Shown here piece after piece: positions 19,942 to 29,795 of a stretch of 64,000 nucleotides of DNA. The notes below the pieces were generated by a model. That model was not told where the DNA came from, ran no database searches, and worked only from the letters and a program-made list of their open reading frames with translations. The stretch is taken from contig CAJTFL010000007.1 of assembly GCA_910575565.1 (NCBI GenBank), positions 146,803 to 210,802 on the forward strand, given 5' to 3'. This DNA comes from Lachnospiraceae bacterium. GTDB lineage: Bacteria > Bacillota > Clostridia > Lachnospirales > Lachnospiraceae. Made by a program: the position numbers and the translations under genes. Each line of letters starts with the position of its first letter. Positions within the stretch are counted from its first letter, which is position 1.

Positions 19942-20757
19942 TTACAGCATTCCCCTGTATTCATTTTTCCATTTTTTCACCAGGGCAGAAGCCCTCCTAA
20001 GGCGCGTGTCCTGATCCTTCATAAACAACTCATCCAGTTCCTTCACCCCCGATGAATCACGGCTCTTAAGCCTGGCCTGGTCAATTTTCCTTTCCCAGGC
20101 TTCCTTATTCCTCTTATCTAAGGCCTCCTGGTAATTAGGCGCGATAAAAAGATCCGGGTCAAAGGATTTCAAGCAATATATTTTTTCCAGAATTTCCTCA
20201 TTTTGGCTGTCGCAGGCGTAGGCCCGGTCATAAGCCTCATAGGCTTTTTCAAACCGGAACAGCCTGGCCTGGCAGGCTCCCAGGCAGCACCATACCCGGC
20301 AAAAAAACTTGTCGTCCACCACCTGATCCTTCTCTTTTTCCAGGAGCTTTTCATACAGCAGGATAGCCTTCCCGTACTGCTTTTTCCTAAAAAGGTAATC
20401 CGCCCTTTCCTTCCCGTACTCTGCCGGATGCATCTTCCTGTACCGGATTAACACCTGGCGGTAATGGCTCACCTGGGCGGAGGAATAGTACTGGCAGCTG
20501 GTCAGGATCAGCAGCAGCATATTATCGGAATTTTCCTCGCTCCGCTTCCAGTCATCCAGCTTTTCCCCCAGGGATTCCATGGCTAAGTCATTTCGGATAA
20601 ACTGGATCAGCCGGTTATCCACAAAATCCTCCATCACCAGCAGCGGATTTTCATAAATGACATAGCACAGCTCCTGGGATGAATGGAGGTGCACCCCAAG
20701 CTCCGGAACCTCAAAAGGGTTCCTCACCGGCTCCATCCGGCATAGAATCAAACTCAT
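19942..20757 (-). CDS. Uncharacterised helical-repeat protein of the DUF5716/5717 unit
   Basis: 271 aa, soluble, no signal peptide. The second half is rich in paired helices of TPR style, for example ADYLFRKKQYGKAILLYEKL and LFRFEKAYEAYDRAYA, so it is probably a protein-interaction scaffold. The N-terminal 100 residues (ELCYVIYENPLLVMEDFVDNRLIQFI) match nothing I recognise with certainty. Its ATG overlaps the stop of the DUF5716 gene by 4 nt (ATGA), implying coupled translation and a shared complex. Function unknown. Confidence 0.8.
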   Translation of the reverse strand: MSLILCRMEPVRNPFEVPELGVHLHSSQELCYVIYENPLLVMEDFVDNRLIQFIRNDLAMESLGEKLDDWKRSEENSDNMLLLILTSCQYYSSAQVSHYRQVLIRYRKMHPAEYGKERADYLFRKKQYGKAILLYEKLLEKEKDQVVDDKFFCRVWCCLGACQARLFRFEKAYEAYDRAYACDSQNEEILEKIYCLKSFDPDLFIAPNYQEALDKRNKEAWERKIDQARLKSRDSSGVKELDELFMKDQDTRLRRASALVKKWKNEYRGML

Positions 20758-21980
20758 ATTACGATCTCCCTGCGTATCATGGCATTGGAAGCGGGAAACA
20801 GCTCCCCAAAGCCCTTATCCTGGATCACAACAACCATGGTTTTCTCATCGGCGAAGCCGGCTCGCATCCGGATCCTGGTGGTCCGGTTGGGGCGCTTAGG
20901 GAAGCCCTCCAAGGGAATCGTCGCCTCCCGCACCCCCTTGCCGTCCGCCGGGCGGATCATAAAGGACACCTGATCCTGCCCGTCCAAGATAAATTCCATG
21001 GTGCTTTTCGCCTCATACCAGCTGTCCCCCAACGCCGCGATTACCAGCTGGGTGGGCCGGTCGTCATGGATAACCTCCATGGATACCGTGGCCTTTAAGC
21101 GCCCCTCGCAGATCATCACATAAGGGAAGGCCGTCTCCTCCGCCACGAAATCCTCCGCCCGCAAAAGGGCTCCCTTCACATACAAAAACTGCTCCCCGTA
21201 CACCTTCCTCCGCTTGCAAAGAAGCTTCATAAAGCTGACGGCCCAGTCCGTTTTCTCAAACCCTTTCCCGGTAAGGAGGATTGCCGAGTACAGCTTCTTA
21301 GCCAAAAGCTTTTCCCCCAGGGCGTACAAAAGCTTATCCGCCTGCTTTGTCCCGGAAAAGGAATCCAAAAGCTTAAGCTGAAGCTCCTTTAAGGGAAATT
21401 CCTCCTGAGCCGTCACCACTGGCTGGCGCGCGCCCCTCTGGATTCGCATCTCGCAGTAGCGCAGTCCCTCCTTTGAAAAATCAAAAAGAGCCACCTGGTT
21501 TGCCCACACCTCTTTTTTCTGGCTCAGGACGTAGTGGAGGAAGCTTTCGCTGTAGCTGACCACATGAAACCGGTTCCTGGGCACTTCCAGGTAATCGACG
21601 CAGTACAGCAAGCAATCCATCACCCTGCCGTTTACCCAGGGAAGGGCGATTACCAGCTGCAAAATCCTCCCTGTCCCACATTCCTTCTTTACCTCATCCA
21701 GCACCTGCTTTAAAAACCGCTGCAAAAGCTCCCTGCCGCTTGCCTTCACCTCACCGGCAAAAATCTCTTTCTTCGGCCCTAAGGTAAGGAGGTTTTCAAA
21801 CAGCTCCCCCTCCCCAGACAGCTTTAACGCATAGGCCTCGTCGCCGATTTTCCACTGGCCTCCATCCTTTTTCCTGCATATTGCGGTAGGAAACGTCCAT
21901 ATTTTTTCGTTCCCGCTTAAGGCAGCCTGGGTATGGCCATCACACAGATCAATGCCGATCACTAACCCGTTTGCAGACAT
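20754..21980 (-). CDS. DUF5716-like protein with actin/Hsp70-type ATPase fold
   Basis: 408 aa from ATG 21980, chosen for AGGAAGG 7 nt upstream; an ATG-less extension reaches 22055. The start GLVIGIDLCDGHTQAAL resembles the phosphate-1 loop of Hsp70/actin ATPases, VALFDFSKEGLRYCEM a degenerate phosphate-2 loop, and SAILLTGKGFEKTDW the adenosine loop, spaced as in Hsp70. The C-terminal part is beta-rich like a substrate-binding or wing region. I recognise it as a family found in Lachnospiraceae beside DUF5717; the ATPase-fold reading is inference. It sits between the giant DUF5717 gene (94 nt upstream) and the helical-repeat gene (4-nt overlap). Confidence 0.82.
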   Translation of the reverse strand: MSANGLVIGIDLCDGHTQAALSGNEKIWTFPTAICRKKDGGQWKIGDEAYALKLSGEGELFENLLTLGPKKEIFAGEVKASGRELLQRFLKQVLDEVKKECGTGRILQLVIALPWVNGRVMDCLLYCVDYLEVPRNRFHVVSYSESFLHYVLSQKKEVWANQVALFDFSKEGLRYCEMRIQRGARQPVVTAQEEFPLKELQLKLLDSFSGTKQADKLLYALGEKLLAKKLYSAILLTGKGFEKTDWAVSFMKLLCKRRKVYGEQFLYVKGALLRAEDFVAEETAFPYVMICEGRLKATVSMEVIHDDRPTQLVIAALGDSWYEAKSTMEFILDGQDQVSFMIRPADGKGVREATIPLEGFPKRPNRTTRIRMRAGFADEKTMVVVIQDKGFGELFPASNAMIRREIVI

Positions 21981-22073
21981 TTCCCATCCTTCCTCCCCAT
22001 CCGTTTTAACGCGTTTTCCTGCCAGCGTGCTGCCTGCTAGAAATTTGGGCAGCACTCTGTATAATCCTTATGT

Positions 22074-25000
22074 TTATGCAATGGGGAATAATTCCTCCAG
22101 GGCCGCATTCCGCATCAAATACTCCTGCATACTTTTCTTTAATCCGGTTTCCTCTTTCATGCTAAGGCACAGCCCCATCTCATTTAGGCTGGCAAACCTG
22201 CTTCCCTTCCCCTCATGCCCGGAAAGCTCACAGAGGATAGTTCCCTGAGCCGCCTTTACCTTATCCCCTTCGGCCTTGTCGTACCGGTAGATCTGGTAAT
22301 CCAGCTTTTCTCCCTCAAACAAAACCTTCCGGCACACAAACACCCCCTGATAGATCCGCCTAAGCTCCTCCCGGTGGAAATCCTCCTCATCCGGAAGGAT
22401 CCGGATGAACAGCTCCAGCTGATCATCCTTATTCCCAATATAGCAGATCATGGCCTTATCCCGGATATTCTGGGGAATAGGGATAAAAGCCGCCAGCTTT
22501 TTCGTGTAGGGAAAAACCAGTCCGTCCTCAATTAAGACTTCCTCCATCCGCCTGCAAAGAGCCTTCTGGTCATCCTCCAGCATACGGCATTCCGAATAAT
22601 ACTTCGTCAAAGCCAAAAGATAGATGGTGGGCACTTTTTTCACGTCATCACTGCGGTTTACCAGGCTCTCCAAATAGGCAAAGACCTGCTCCTTAGCTGC
22701 CTCGCCCTTCAGGAAGTAGCCGATGGACTTTACGGTAAAATATGCCTTGACCACCGTCTCCCCCATCCGCCTGCGCCGGGAATAAAAGTGGAAGGTCTGG
22801 TCTAAATGCTTGATATTGTCGGAAAACATCATCTGGCACAAAAGCCGCTCGTCTAAATCGTAAAGCTTTGCCTTGGCTGATGCCGCCTGGGACAAAACCT
22901 TAAACATCTGGCTGGAATTTCCATTAAAATGCCTGCACAGATAATCCAGGAGGACGCCGTCCGCCTTCCCTGCCAAAAACACCTGGAAAGACAGCTTCAG
23001 CAAAAAAACATCCTCCCCAAACAAATTCTTAAGGATCATCTTCCCGCAAAGCTTTGCTAAGTATCCCATCCCCATGCCCTCAAAGCCGTAGGTTTTCAGC
23101 ATTTCGTAGGCTTCCTCCAGGTAATTCTGGCAGATTAACGTCTCGCACACCAGCACCCGCTCCTGGTGGGACATCCCCTTAGTATCCAAGGTAAGCAGAT
23201 AAGTGCATTCCCCTGTGCCTGAATTTTCCTTGCTGGCTAAAGACCGGTAATACCGAATGACCTTTCCCAAGAGCACCTTCCGGTACGGCTCGTTTAAGGG
23301 AAGCTCCCGTATGGATCGCTCCAGCACATGAACCTGATCCTCGTCAATTTTTTCCTCTTTCTCCATCCTTCTGCAGGCGGAAAGGCTTAACATGGCGTGC
23401 TCTGGATTAACCTCAAAGCAGCGCTCCAAAAGCTCCGGCCTGTCCATCACTGGCGTCTTTAAATGGGATACGTCCCCATAGCGGTTCCCAAAGGCATCCT
23501 GAAACAGGATTACCGCCTTGTCGGAAAATATGGGCACGAAGGCCACCCCGTCCGTCAGCAAATAGACATCCTCGCTGGTCAGCTCCTCATAGCGCACCAC
23601 CACGTACTTCATCCGCCCGTTTTGGCAATCGATCCGGTAGGAGCGGAGCACCGCAGGCAGGACCTTCGCCACAGGGCCGTCGATCATGCCCTTAAAGATC
23701 ATTCGGTCATAAATCACCGCCAGGCAGCTGCTAATCCGGGATTTAAACAGCTGCTCCATGGCAAACTTCTCCATATCCCGCTCATAGGACTGGTACAGCT
23801 TTGTGGAAGGCTTCATATACCGCAGGATATTCCAGTACAGCACCTCCTTGCTCTGCCTGTCCAAATCCTGGGCAAAGGAAAAGTACAAAAGCACCTCCTT
23901 GGGCAAAAGGCGGTCATAATTTTCCGGCAGGGAATACAGATAATATTCGTAAAGCCTGGTAAGGCCTATCTTCTGATCCAACGCCCGCTGATACCAGATA
24001 AAATCCTGCTGCCCCCTGCACTCCCCCTTAATCATCATGGAGCACACGGCTACTAGGATTTCCTTCCTGGCATACTGGCCGTAAAGCCGCTCCAAAAGAC
24101 GGTGGAGCCACTTCCTGTAACACTTTTCAATCGCTGCCAGCCTGGCGATCCGCACCGCCATCTTCTCCTGGATCAGCCCTTTTCGGGCGGCAAAGTGGAG
24201 GATCTGGACGATAAACTCGTCCATCCGCTGAAGGAACTCCGGATGCCGCTCCAAAAGACGGTAAGCCTCCAGGTACAGGAAGGGACTGTAAAACCCATTC
24301 TCATACAGCTGCCTCATCTCGCCGAAAAAGGTAAAGGGCGCTTCCTTCACCGAGGGATCAAGCTCCGCCCGAATAAAGAACAAAAAGGGGTACTTCCCCT
24401 CCGGCGTATGCTTCCTGAGCACCCGCAAAAGGGATTCCTTCTGGCTGGGACTGGATTTTAGCTGCTGGTTTAAGTACTGGTAAAAACAGTAAAAATCAAT
24501 CATATCCCTTCGGGAAAGGAGAATCTCATCCCGGCATTCTTCCAGGAGCAAAGCAGCCTGCTCCTGCCGCCCCGCCCGAATAAGCGTCTCCGCCATCCAA
24601 AGGGATGCCAGGTTCCGATTTCCAGGCACGTTCCGCATCACATCCAGCTCCTGGAGCATCCGCTCGCAAAGAAGGCTATGATCCTTTTGCCCGCAGGCAT
24701 CCTCCAGACGCAGGGCGGCAAACCTGCCGAAGGCCTGCCAAAATTTAGCCCAGCTGATGTAAGCACCGTCGCGGTTTTTCTCCCCCTCTGCCAGGAAGGG
24801 GATAACCTTGGTTTCCTTTACCGTATTCAGGCGGATGCTGCCGAAATTCTTCCCCTTGTGGAGCCTTCCGGGAAGGATGCGGTAAGGGATCCGGCACACG
24901 TCCTGTTCAAAATCCCTGCCTTCAAAATGCTTTTTTTGCACCTCCAGGAAATCCCCGTCCACCTCCACGTCCACGGAAACGTAGCCCCACATATTTTTCT

Positions 25001-25646
25001 GAAGCTCGATCACGCCCTCCGCCCCGTCCGCCGAAAAATCATACTTCCTTATCTGCTGGGAAACCTCAAAAGCCACCGGCTTTTTTACCCCCAGGGCAAC
25101 AAGGAATTCTTCCATCTGGTTGCCCCGGTTCCCGTGGCCCCTTAAGCTGTCATACAGGGAACGGGTATGCATATCCTGCATAAATGGCGTTTCCACAAAA
25201 TCCTGGTAATCAAAAAGGCGCAGCGCCGTATCCGGCTCTTCTCTGGCAAGCCTGGCAAAATCCTCCGGCGTCTTAAGCCCCGCCAGGGTCTGCCCGGACA
25301 CCCCCAGACGGACATGGAATAAAAAAGGAAGCGTCCTCTCCCCTCCGTCTGTCACCAGCTCAAACTCTCCCTTTATGGTATCCCCATCTACCAAGTACCC
25401 TGCGTCTACCTGATAGGAAATCCGGTTCCGAAGCCCTGCAAAAGCCGGGGTATTTACCGTCACCCGGGTGTGGTTGGCATAAACCAGCCCCTTAATGTAC
25501 AGCCCGTTGCTGCTGTTTACAAAAAATTCCCAGGCTCCCGTCTTCCCTGCCTGGATGATCTCCTCTATCTTATCTGGCATAATCACAATCTGAGGGACAT
25601 CCTTATTTAAAATCCCCCTGGCCAGCTGGTTAATTCGCTCTTTCAT
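22074..25646 (-). CDS. DUF5717 family protein (very large, uncharacterised)
   Basis: 1190 aa, soluble, no signal peptide. Residues 1-300 look like beta-sandwich modules (AWEFFVNSSNGLYIKGLVYANHT and a second unit near 215-270). The middle 650 residues are predicted alpha-helical, with solenoid-like stretches such as ASLWMAETLIRAGRQEQAALLLEEC. The C-terminal 150 residues form another mixed domain. It heads a three-gene minus-strand unit with the DUF5716 ATPase-fold protein and the helical-repeat protein, which suggests one large intracellular complex. The reaction or process is unknown and I assign none. GGAG stands 10 nt before the ATG. Confidence 0.85.
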   Translation of the reverse strand: MKERINQLARGILNKDVPQIVIMPDKIEEIIQAGKTGAWEFFVNSSNGLYIKGLVYANHTRVTVNTPAFAGLRNRISYQVDAGYLVDGDTIKGEFELVTDGGERTLPFLFHVRLGVSGQTLAGLKTPEDFARLAREEPDTALRLFDYQDFVETPFMQDMHTRSLYDSLRGHGNRGNQMEEFLVALGVKKPVAFEVSQQIRKYDFSADGAEGVIELQKNMWGYVSVDVEVDGDFLEVQKKHFEGRDFEQDVCRIPYRILPGRLHKGKNFGSIRLNTVKETKVIPFLAEGEKNRDGAYISWAKFWQAFGRFAALRLEDACGQKDHSLLCERMLQELDVMRNVPGNRNLASLWMAETLIRAGRQEQAALLLEECRDEILLSRRDMIDFYCFYQYLNQQLKSSPSQKESLLRVLRKHTPEGKYPFLFFIRAELDPSVKEAPFTFFGEMRQLYENGFYSPFLYLEAYRLLERHPEFLQRMDEFIVQILHFAARKGLIQEKMAVRIARLAAIEKCYRKWLHRLLERLYGQYARKEILVAVCSMMIKGECRGQQDFIWYQRALDQKIGLTRLYEYYLYSLPENYDRLLPKEVLLYFSFAQDLDRQSKEVLYWNILRYMKPSTKLYQSYERDMEKFAMEQLFKSRISSCLAVIYDRMIFKGMIDGPVAKVLPAVLRSYRIDCQNGRMKYVVVRYEELTSEDVYLLTDGVAFVPIFSDKAVILFQDAFGNRYGDVSHLKTPVMDRPELLERCFEVNPEHAMLSLSACRRMEKEEKIDEDQVHVLERSIRELPLNEPYRKVLLGKVIRYYRSLASKENSGTGECTYLLTLDTKGMSHQERVLVCETLICQNYLEEAYEMLKTYGFEGMGMGYLAKLCGKMILKNLFGEDVFLLKLSFQVFLAGKADGVLLDYLCRHFNGNSSQMFKVLSQAASAKAKLYDLDERLLCQMMFSDNIKHLDQTFHFYSRRRRMGETVVKAYFTVKSIGYFLKGEAAKEQVFAYLESLVNRSDDVKKVPTIYLLALTKYYSECRMLEDDQKALCRRMEEVLIEDGLVFPYTKKLAAFIPIPQNIRDKAMICYIGNKDDQLELFIRILPDEEDFHREELRRIYQGVFVCRKVLFEGEKLDYQIYRYDKAEGDKVKAAQGTILCELSGHEGKGSRFASLNEMGLCLSMKEETGLKKSMQEYLMRNAALEELFPIA

Positions 25647-25689
25647 CTGCTATTCACTCCATTAATACCCTATTCTATCACATTTCTGC

Positions 25690-25718
25690 TTGATTTAAAA
25701 GACTGAAGTTGCTATCAT
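25690..25718 (+). promoter_or_regulatory. Promoter of the DUF4364 gene
   Basis: TTGATT (25690-25695) and TATCAT (25713-25718) with a 17-nt spacer lie 32 nt before the ATG at 25750, in the 103-bp divergent gap. Confidence 0.6.
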
Positions 25719-25749
25719 AGATAAAGGAAAGGGAATTGGGTGAATCACT

Positions 25750-26277
25750 ATGCTATCGGAACCGGTTACATTATACAAGTTAATGAATTTATATATGCTG
25801 CAGCAAGTAAATTTTCCGCTAACCAACGCCCAGCTGACCAATTTTTTCCTGGAGCATGATTATACCACTTACTTTACCCTCCAGCAAACCTTAAATGAGC
25901 TGGCTGAGGCGGGGCTTGTCCGGAAGGAAACCATCCGCAACAGCACCCGGTATGAAATCACCCAGGAAGGCTCCGATGCCTTAAGCTTTTTCGGCAGCAA
26001 TATCTCGCCGGCCATTATCCAGGATATCGACCAATACTTAAAGGACAACAAGTTCCGCCTGCGCAACGAGGTGGGGGTAATCGCCGATTTTTATAAATCC
26101 ACCACCCAGGATTACATCGTCCACTGCGAAGTCCGGGAAGGGAAATCCCCTTTAATCGAACTGAACCTGGCCGTGCCGGACAAGGCTCAGGCGGAGCATA
26201 TGTGCAGCAACTGGCAGGATAAAAGCCAGGAAATTTACGCCTTTGCCATGAAATCCTTAATGAGCCGCCCTAAATAA
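25750..26277 (+). CDS. DUF4364 family protein (PadR/winged-helix-like)
   Basis: 175 aa. The N-terminal half has the look of a winged helix: YKLMNLYMLQQVNFPLTNAQL followed by LNELAEAGLVRKETIRNSTRYEIT, which reads as recognition helix plus wing. The second half carries a small mixed domain. DUF4364 proteins are common in Clostridia and are assumed to be DNA-binding regulators, but targets are not known to me. It is divergent from the DUF5717 unit, which would make that unit a candidate target, and precedes a small membrane protein gene on the same strand by 42 nt. Confidence 0.88.
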   Translation: MLSEPVTLYKLMNLYMLQQVNFPLTNAQLTNFFLEHDYTTYFTLQQTLNELAEAGLVRKETIRNSTRYEITQEGSDALSFFGSNISPAIIQDIDQYLKDNKFRLRNEVGVIADFYKSTTQDYIVHCEVREGKSPLIELNLAVPDKAQAEHMCSNWQDKSQEIYAFAMKSLMSRPK

Positions 26278-26319
26278 GCAGGCCGCAGAAAAGCTGTTTG
26301 CCTGACAGGAGGAACTACC

Positions 26320-26580
26320 ATGAATCTTTTAAGCCGATTCCCCAAAAAACCTCCCATGACCCCCTGGCAGGAGGCCATGGAAGAACTTCGCCGGAAGAAA
26401 AAACGCTTAGGCCGCAAGTACAGGCTTTGGAAGTTTTACCTGTATGCCTTTGTGATCCTGCCGGTCTTCGCCATAATGCTGGCGCTAAAAGCCCTGAAAA
26501 CCTATGTGCGGATCAAGCTGCGGGAAATCGCCGTAAATACGCCCATGGATACGCCTGGGGATAGGGATACGATCGAGTAG
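26320..26580 (+). CDS. Small single-pass membrane protein, unknown
   Basis: 86 aa. A very basic N-terminus (EELRRKKKRLGRKYRLWK) precedes one hydrophobic segment FYLYAFVILPVFAIMLALKAL, then a short charged tail. The positive-inside rule puts the N-terminus in the cytoplasm. CAGGAGG lies well placed before the ATG. It follows DUF4364 closely and ends at a strong hairpin. I do not recognise the family. Confidence 0.7.
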   Translation: MNLLSRFPKKPPMTPWQEAMEELRRKKKRLGRKYRLWKFYLYAFVILPVFAIMLALKALKTYVRIKLREIAVNTPMDTPGDRDTIE

Positions 26581-26600
26581 GGAGGTTTTTCTCCCTACTC
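26575..26600 (+). terminator. Hairpin at the end of the small membrane protein gene
   Basis: GAGTAGGGAG at 26575-26584 pairs with CTCCCTACTC at 26591-26600, with TTTTT in the loop. The stem overlaps the stop codon region. There is no T-run after it, so it may act as a terminator or an mRNA end stabiliser. Confidence 0.5.
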
Positions 26601-26656
26601 GCCGCGCGCCCCATATGCCGCTTCTGCGGCATACTTCCTCTACATGGGGCTGCGCA

Positions 26657-26684
26657 TAAAAAGGGGATGCTGCATAAGCATCCC
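26657..26684 (-). terminator. Rho-independent terminator of engB
   Basis: On the minus strand GGGATGC (26678-26684) pairs with GCATCCC (26664-26670) and is followed by CTTTTT. It starts immediately after the engB stop codon, as expected for the end of the clp-lon-engB transcription unit. Confidence 0.8.
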
Positions 26685-27293
26685 TTAATCCTGCCCTTTA
26701 TTCGGGGCAGGGATGGCATACCGGTCAATCAATTCCCAAATCTCTTCCTTCCCCTGGCGGGTTTCCGCAGAAAAGGGAATTAATATCTCTCCCTTCCCCA
26801 TCCCCAAGCCTTCCCGCACAATCTTCACGCATTTAGCTACCTGGCTTCGCTTTAGCTTATCCAGCTTCGTGGCAATCACCACCGGATGGTATCCGCTGCG
26901 GGTAATCCAGTTATACATGGTGCGGTCGTTTTCCGAAGGCTCATGGCGGATGTCCACCAGCAGGAACACCAGCTTTAAGACTTTCGCCCCGTTTAAATAC
27001 CGCTCAACCATCTTCCCCCACTTTTCCTTCACCGCCACGGACACCTTCGCATAGCCGTACCCGGGCAGATCCACAAAATAAAGGGCATCATTAATGTTAT
27101 AGAAATTGATGGTCTGGGTCTTCCCCGGCTGGGAAGATGTCCTGGCCAGAGATTTCCGGTTCATCAGCGTATTGATCAGGGAAGACTTCCCCACGTTAGA
27201 CTTGCCGGCAAAAGCGAATTCCGGCAGGACATTCTCCGGGAATTGGCTGGTTATGCCGCAAACGGTTTCCAGTTCCACTTTTTTTACAACCAT
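26685..27293 (-). CDS. engB: Ribosome-biogenesis GTPase YsxC/EngB
   Basis: 202 aa, normal length. GTPase motifs are G1 GKSNVGKSS (about residue 31), G3 DLPGYG (about 79) and G4 TKLDK (about 144), with the EngB-typical FAFAGKSNVGKSSLINTL and NFYNIND segments. It is an essential GTPase that assists late 50S subunit assembly. It lies 69 nt downstream of lon on the same strand; the lon-engB (ysxC) pairing is conserved in Firmicutes. Confidence 0.97.
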   Translation of the reverse strand: MVVKKVELETVCGITSQFPENVLPEFAFAGKSNVGKSSLINTLMNRKSLARTSSQPGKTQTINFYNINDALYFVDLPGYGYAKVSVAVKEKWGKMVERYLNGAKVLKLVFLLVDIRHEPSENDRTMYNWITRSGYHPVVIATKLDKLKRSQVAKCVKIVREGLGMGKGEILIPFSAETRQGKEEIWELIDRYAIPAPNKGQD

Positions 27294-27362
27294 ACTGACT
27301 CCTTCTGCTGTACTAGTGTACTGTCTTGATTACATTTCGCCAGATACGCGTCACAGCGGCCT

Positions 27363-29687
27363 CTACGATTCCGCCACCGCTTCCTTAAGCACATCCTCCA
27401 TCCGGGAGACAAAGACGATCTCCAGGCCCTTGGTGATCTCCTTGGAAAGCTCGCTGATATCCGGCCTGTTCTTCTCCGGAACCAAAACCTTTTCCACATG
27501 GGCCATCCGGGCCGCCAGGATCTTTTCCTTTAAGCCGCCGATGGGGAGCACCCGCCCCCTTAAGGTGATCTCGCCGGTCATCGCCACCTTAGCCCATACC
27601 TTCCTCCCAGTCACGGCAGAAAAAAGGGCGGTGGCCATGGTAATCCCTGCGGAAGGCCCGTCCTTAGGCACTGCCCCTTCCGGGATATGGATATGGATAT
27701 CATGCTTTTCAAAATAATCTTGCTTTACCTGGTAATCCGGGCAGATGCTGCGGACAAAAGTAAGGGCGGCCTGAACCGACTCCTTCATCACATCCCCCAT
27801 CTGTCCGGTCATCAAAAGCTCGCCCTTCCCCGGCATCACGTTAACCTCGATCTGCAAGGTATCGCCGCCTACGCTGGTCCAGGCCAGCCCCCTGGCAATC
27901 CCCACCTGATCTTCCCCGTCCGCATCCTCGAAGGTAACTTTCGGCTTGCCAAGATACTTCTCCAGTGTGCTTTCCGTGATCCGGATCCCTTTTTTCTTAT
28001 CTTCCAAAAATTCCCTGGCAGCCTTCCGGCAGATATCCCCAATCCGCCGTTCTAAGTTGCGGACGCCCGCTTCCCTGGTATAGTTATGGATAATCTTTTC
28101 CAAGGCATGGTCGGAGATGGATACCTGTCCGCCGGTAAGGCCGTTCTTCTCCATCTGCTTGCCCACCAGGTATTCCTTCCCGATATGGAATTTTTCATTT
28201 TCCGTATAGCTGCTGACCTCAATTATCTCCATCCGATCTAACAACGGCCGGGGGATGGACTGGGTAGTGTTGGCCGTGGCGATAAACAGCACCTGGGACA
28301 GATCGATGGGAACCTCCACGTAATGATCCCTGAAACGAACATTCTGCTCCCCGTCCAGCACCTCCAAAAGGGCCGAGGAGGTGTCCCCTTTATAGTCGCT
28401 GCTAACCTTGTCGATCTCGTCTAGCAGCATCAGCGGATTGGAAACCCCGGCCTGCCTTAAGCCTTCCACCAGGCGGCCCGGCATGGCGCCCACATACGTC
28501 TTCCTGTGCCCGCGGATCTCCGCCTCATCCCGGACGCCGCCAAGGCTGATCCGAACGTACTTTTTGTTTAGCGCCCTGGCTACCGAGCGGGCTATGGAGG
28601 TCTTCCCCGTTCCCGGCGGGCCTACCAGGCAAAGGATGGAACCGCTTTCCTTCCCGGTCATCACCCGCACGGCCAAATACTCTAAGATCCGCTCCTTTAC
28701 CTTCTCTAAGCCGTAGTGATCCTTATCCAGGAGCTCCTCCGCATGGCGGATATCCTTATTATCCTTGGAAACCTTTTTCCAGGGAAGCTCCAAAAGCGTC
28801 TCAATATATGTGCGGATCACATTGCCTTCCTGGCTCCCCCCAGGCATGGCCTTTAGCCGGTCAATCTCCTTTTTCAGCTTCTCCTTCACTTCCCGATCCG
28901 CCTTTAAGCCTCTTAACTGCTTCTCATACCCGTCCGTCTCCGACTGGATATCCTCCTCCCCCAGCTCCTTTCGGATAATCCGCATCTGCTCCCTTAGGAT
29001 ATAATCCTTTTGGTTTTTATCCACCGCAGCCTTTACCTTTTTCTGGAAATCCCGCTTGATCTTAGCCACTTCGATTTCCGAGACCAGGCTGTGAACCACG
29101 TGCTCATAGCGCACGGAAGGATACAGGCTTTCCAGCACCGACTGGCGGAATGCGTAATCCCAGGGAATCTGGATGGCAATCTGATCCAGCAGCTCCTCCA
29201 AATCCTGGATGCTTAACAAATTGGGGAGGATCTCCTTGATCATCCGCGGGTTTACCTCGCCGTATTCCTCCAGCTTTTCCTTTACGATGCGGATCATGGC
29301 CTCTGTGGCCACATATTCCAATGGCTCTAACTGCGTCCCAGGAAGCACCGTCTCCACCTCAGCCACCAGGTACGGGCCTTCCATGTCCATATCCACCAGC
29401 TCCGCCCGCGTAAGACCTTCTACCATAACCCGGATAATCTTCCCCGGCATCTTTACCAGCTGCTTTACCATGGCAATGCAGCCTACCTGGAACAAATCCA
29501 CCAGCTCCGGCTCCGCCTGATCCGCCTGCTTTTGCGTAACCAGGAAGACCTTCTGATCCTCCACCATGGCTTTTTCCAATGCGGCAATCGATTTATCACG
29601 GCTGATGTCAAAATGGATTATCATTTTGGGAAGAACTGTCAGCCCCCTTAATGCGATTGCCGGTAATGTATATACTTTTTGCTCCAT
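27363..29687 (-). CDS. lon: ATP-dependent protease La (Lon)
   Basis: 774 aa, typical length. N-terminal LAN substrate domain (TLPAIALRGLTVLPKMIIHF), AAA+ module with Walker A GPPGTGKTSIARS (about residue 352), and the C-terminal protease domain with catalytic Ser in KDGPSAGITMA (about 677) and Lys in GLKEKILAA (about 720). It degrades misfolded and regulatory proteins in the cytoplasm. It lies between clpX and engB in a conserved proteostasis cluster. Confidence 0.98.
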   Translation of the reverse strand: MEQKVYTLPAIALRGLTVLPKMIIHFDISRDKSIAALEKAMVEDQKVFLVTQKQADQAEPELVDLFQVGCIAMVKQLVKMPGKIIRVMVEGLTRAELVDMDMEGPYLVAEVETVLPGTQLEPLEYVATEAMIRIVKEKLEEYGEVNPRMIKEILPNLLSIQDLEELLDQIAIQIPWDYAFRQSVLESLYPSVRYEHVVHSLVSEIEVAKIKRDFQKKVKAAVDKNQKDYILREQMRIIRKELGEEDIQSETDGYEKQLRGLKADREVKEKLKKEIDRLKAMPGGSQEGNVIRTYIETLLELPWKKVSKDNKDIRHAEELLDKDHYGLEKVKERILEYLAVRVMTGKESGSILCLVGPPGTGKTSIARSVARALNKKYVRISLGGVRDEAEIRGHRKTYVGAMPGRLVEGLRQAGVSNPLMLLDEIDKVSSDYKGDTSSALLEVLDGEQNVRFRDHYVEVPIDLSQVLFIATANTTQSIPRPLLDRMEIIEVSSYTENEKFHIGKEYLVGKQMEKNGLTGGQVSISDHALEKIIHNYTREAGVRNLERRIGDICRKAAREFLEDKKKGIRITESTLEKYLGKPKVTFEDADGEDQVGIARGLAWTSVGGDTLQIEVNVMPGKGELLMTGQMGDVMKESVQAALTFVRSICPDYQVKQDYFEKHDIHIHIPEGAVPKDGPSAGITMATALFSAVTGRKVWAKVAMTGEITLRGRVLPIGGLKEKILAARMAHVEKVLVPEKNRPDISELSKEITKGLEIVFVSRMEDVLKEAVAES

Positions 29688-29795
29688 ATCTGTCCTTTTT
29701 CCTAATCCGATAAAAGAGACGCTGCCTAACTCAACGTTCTGCAGCGCCCTTTCCTTAATGTGCCTGAACCTCAGCTACACGAAAATACCTTTGGC

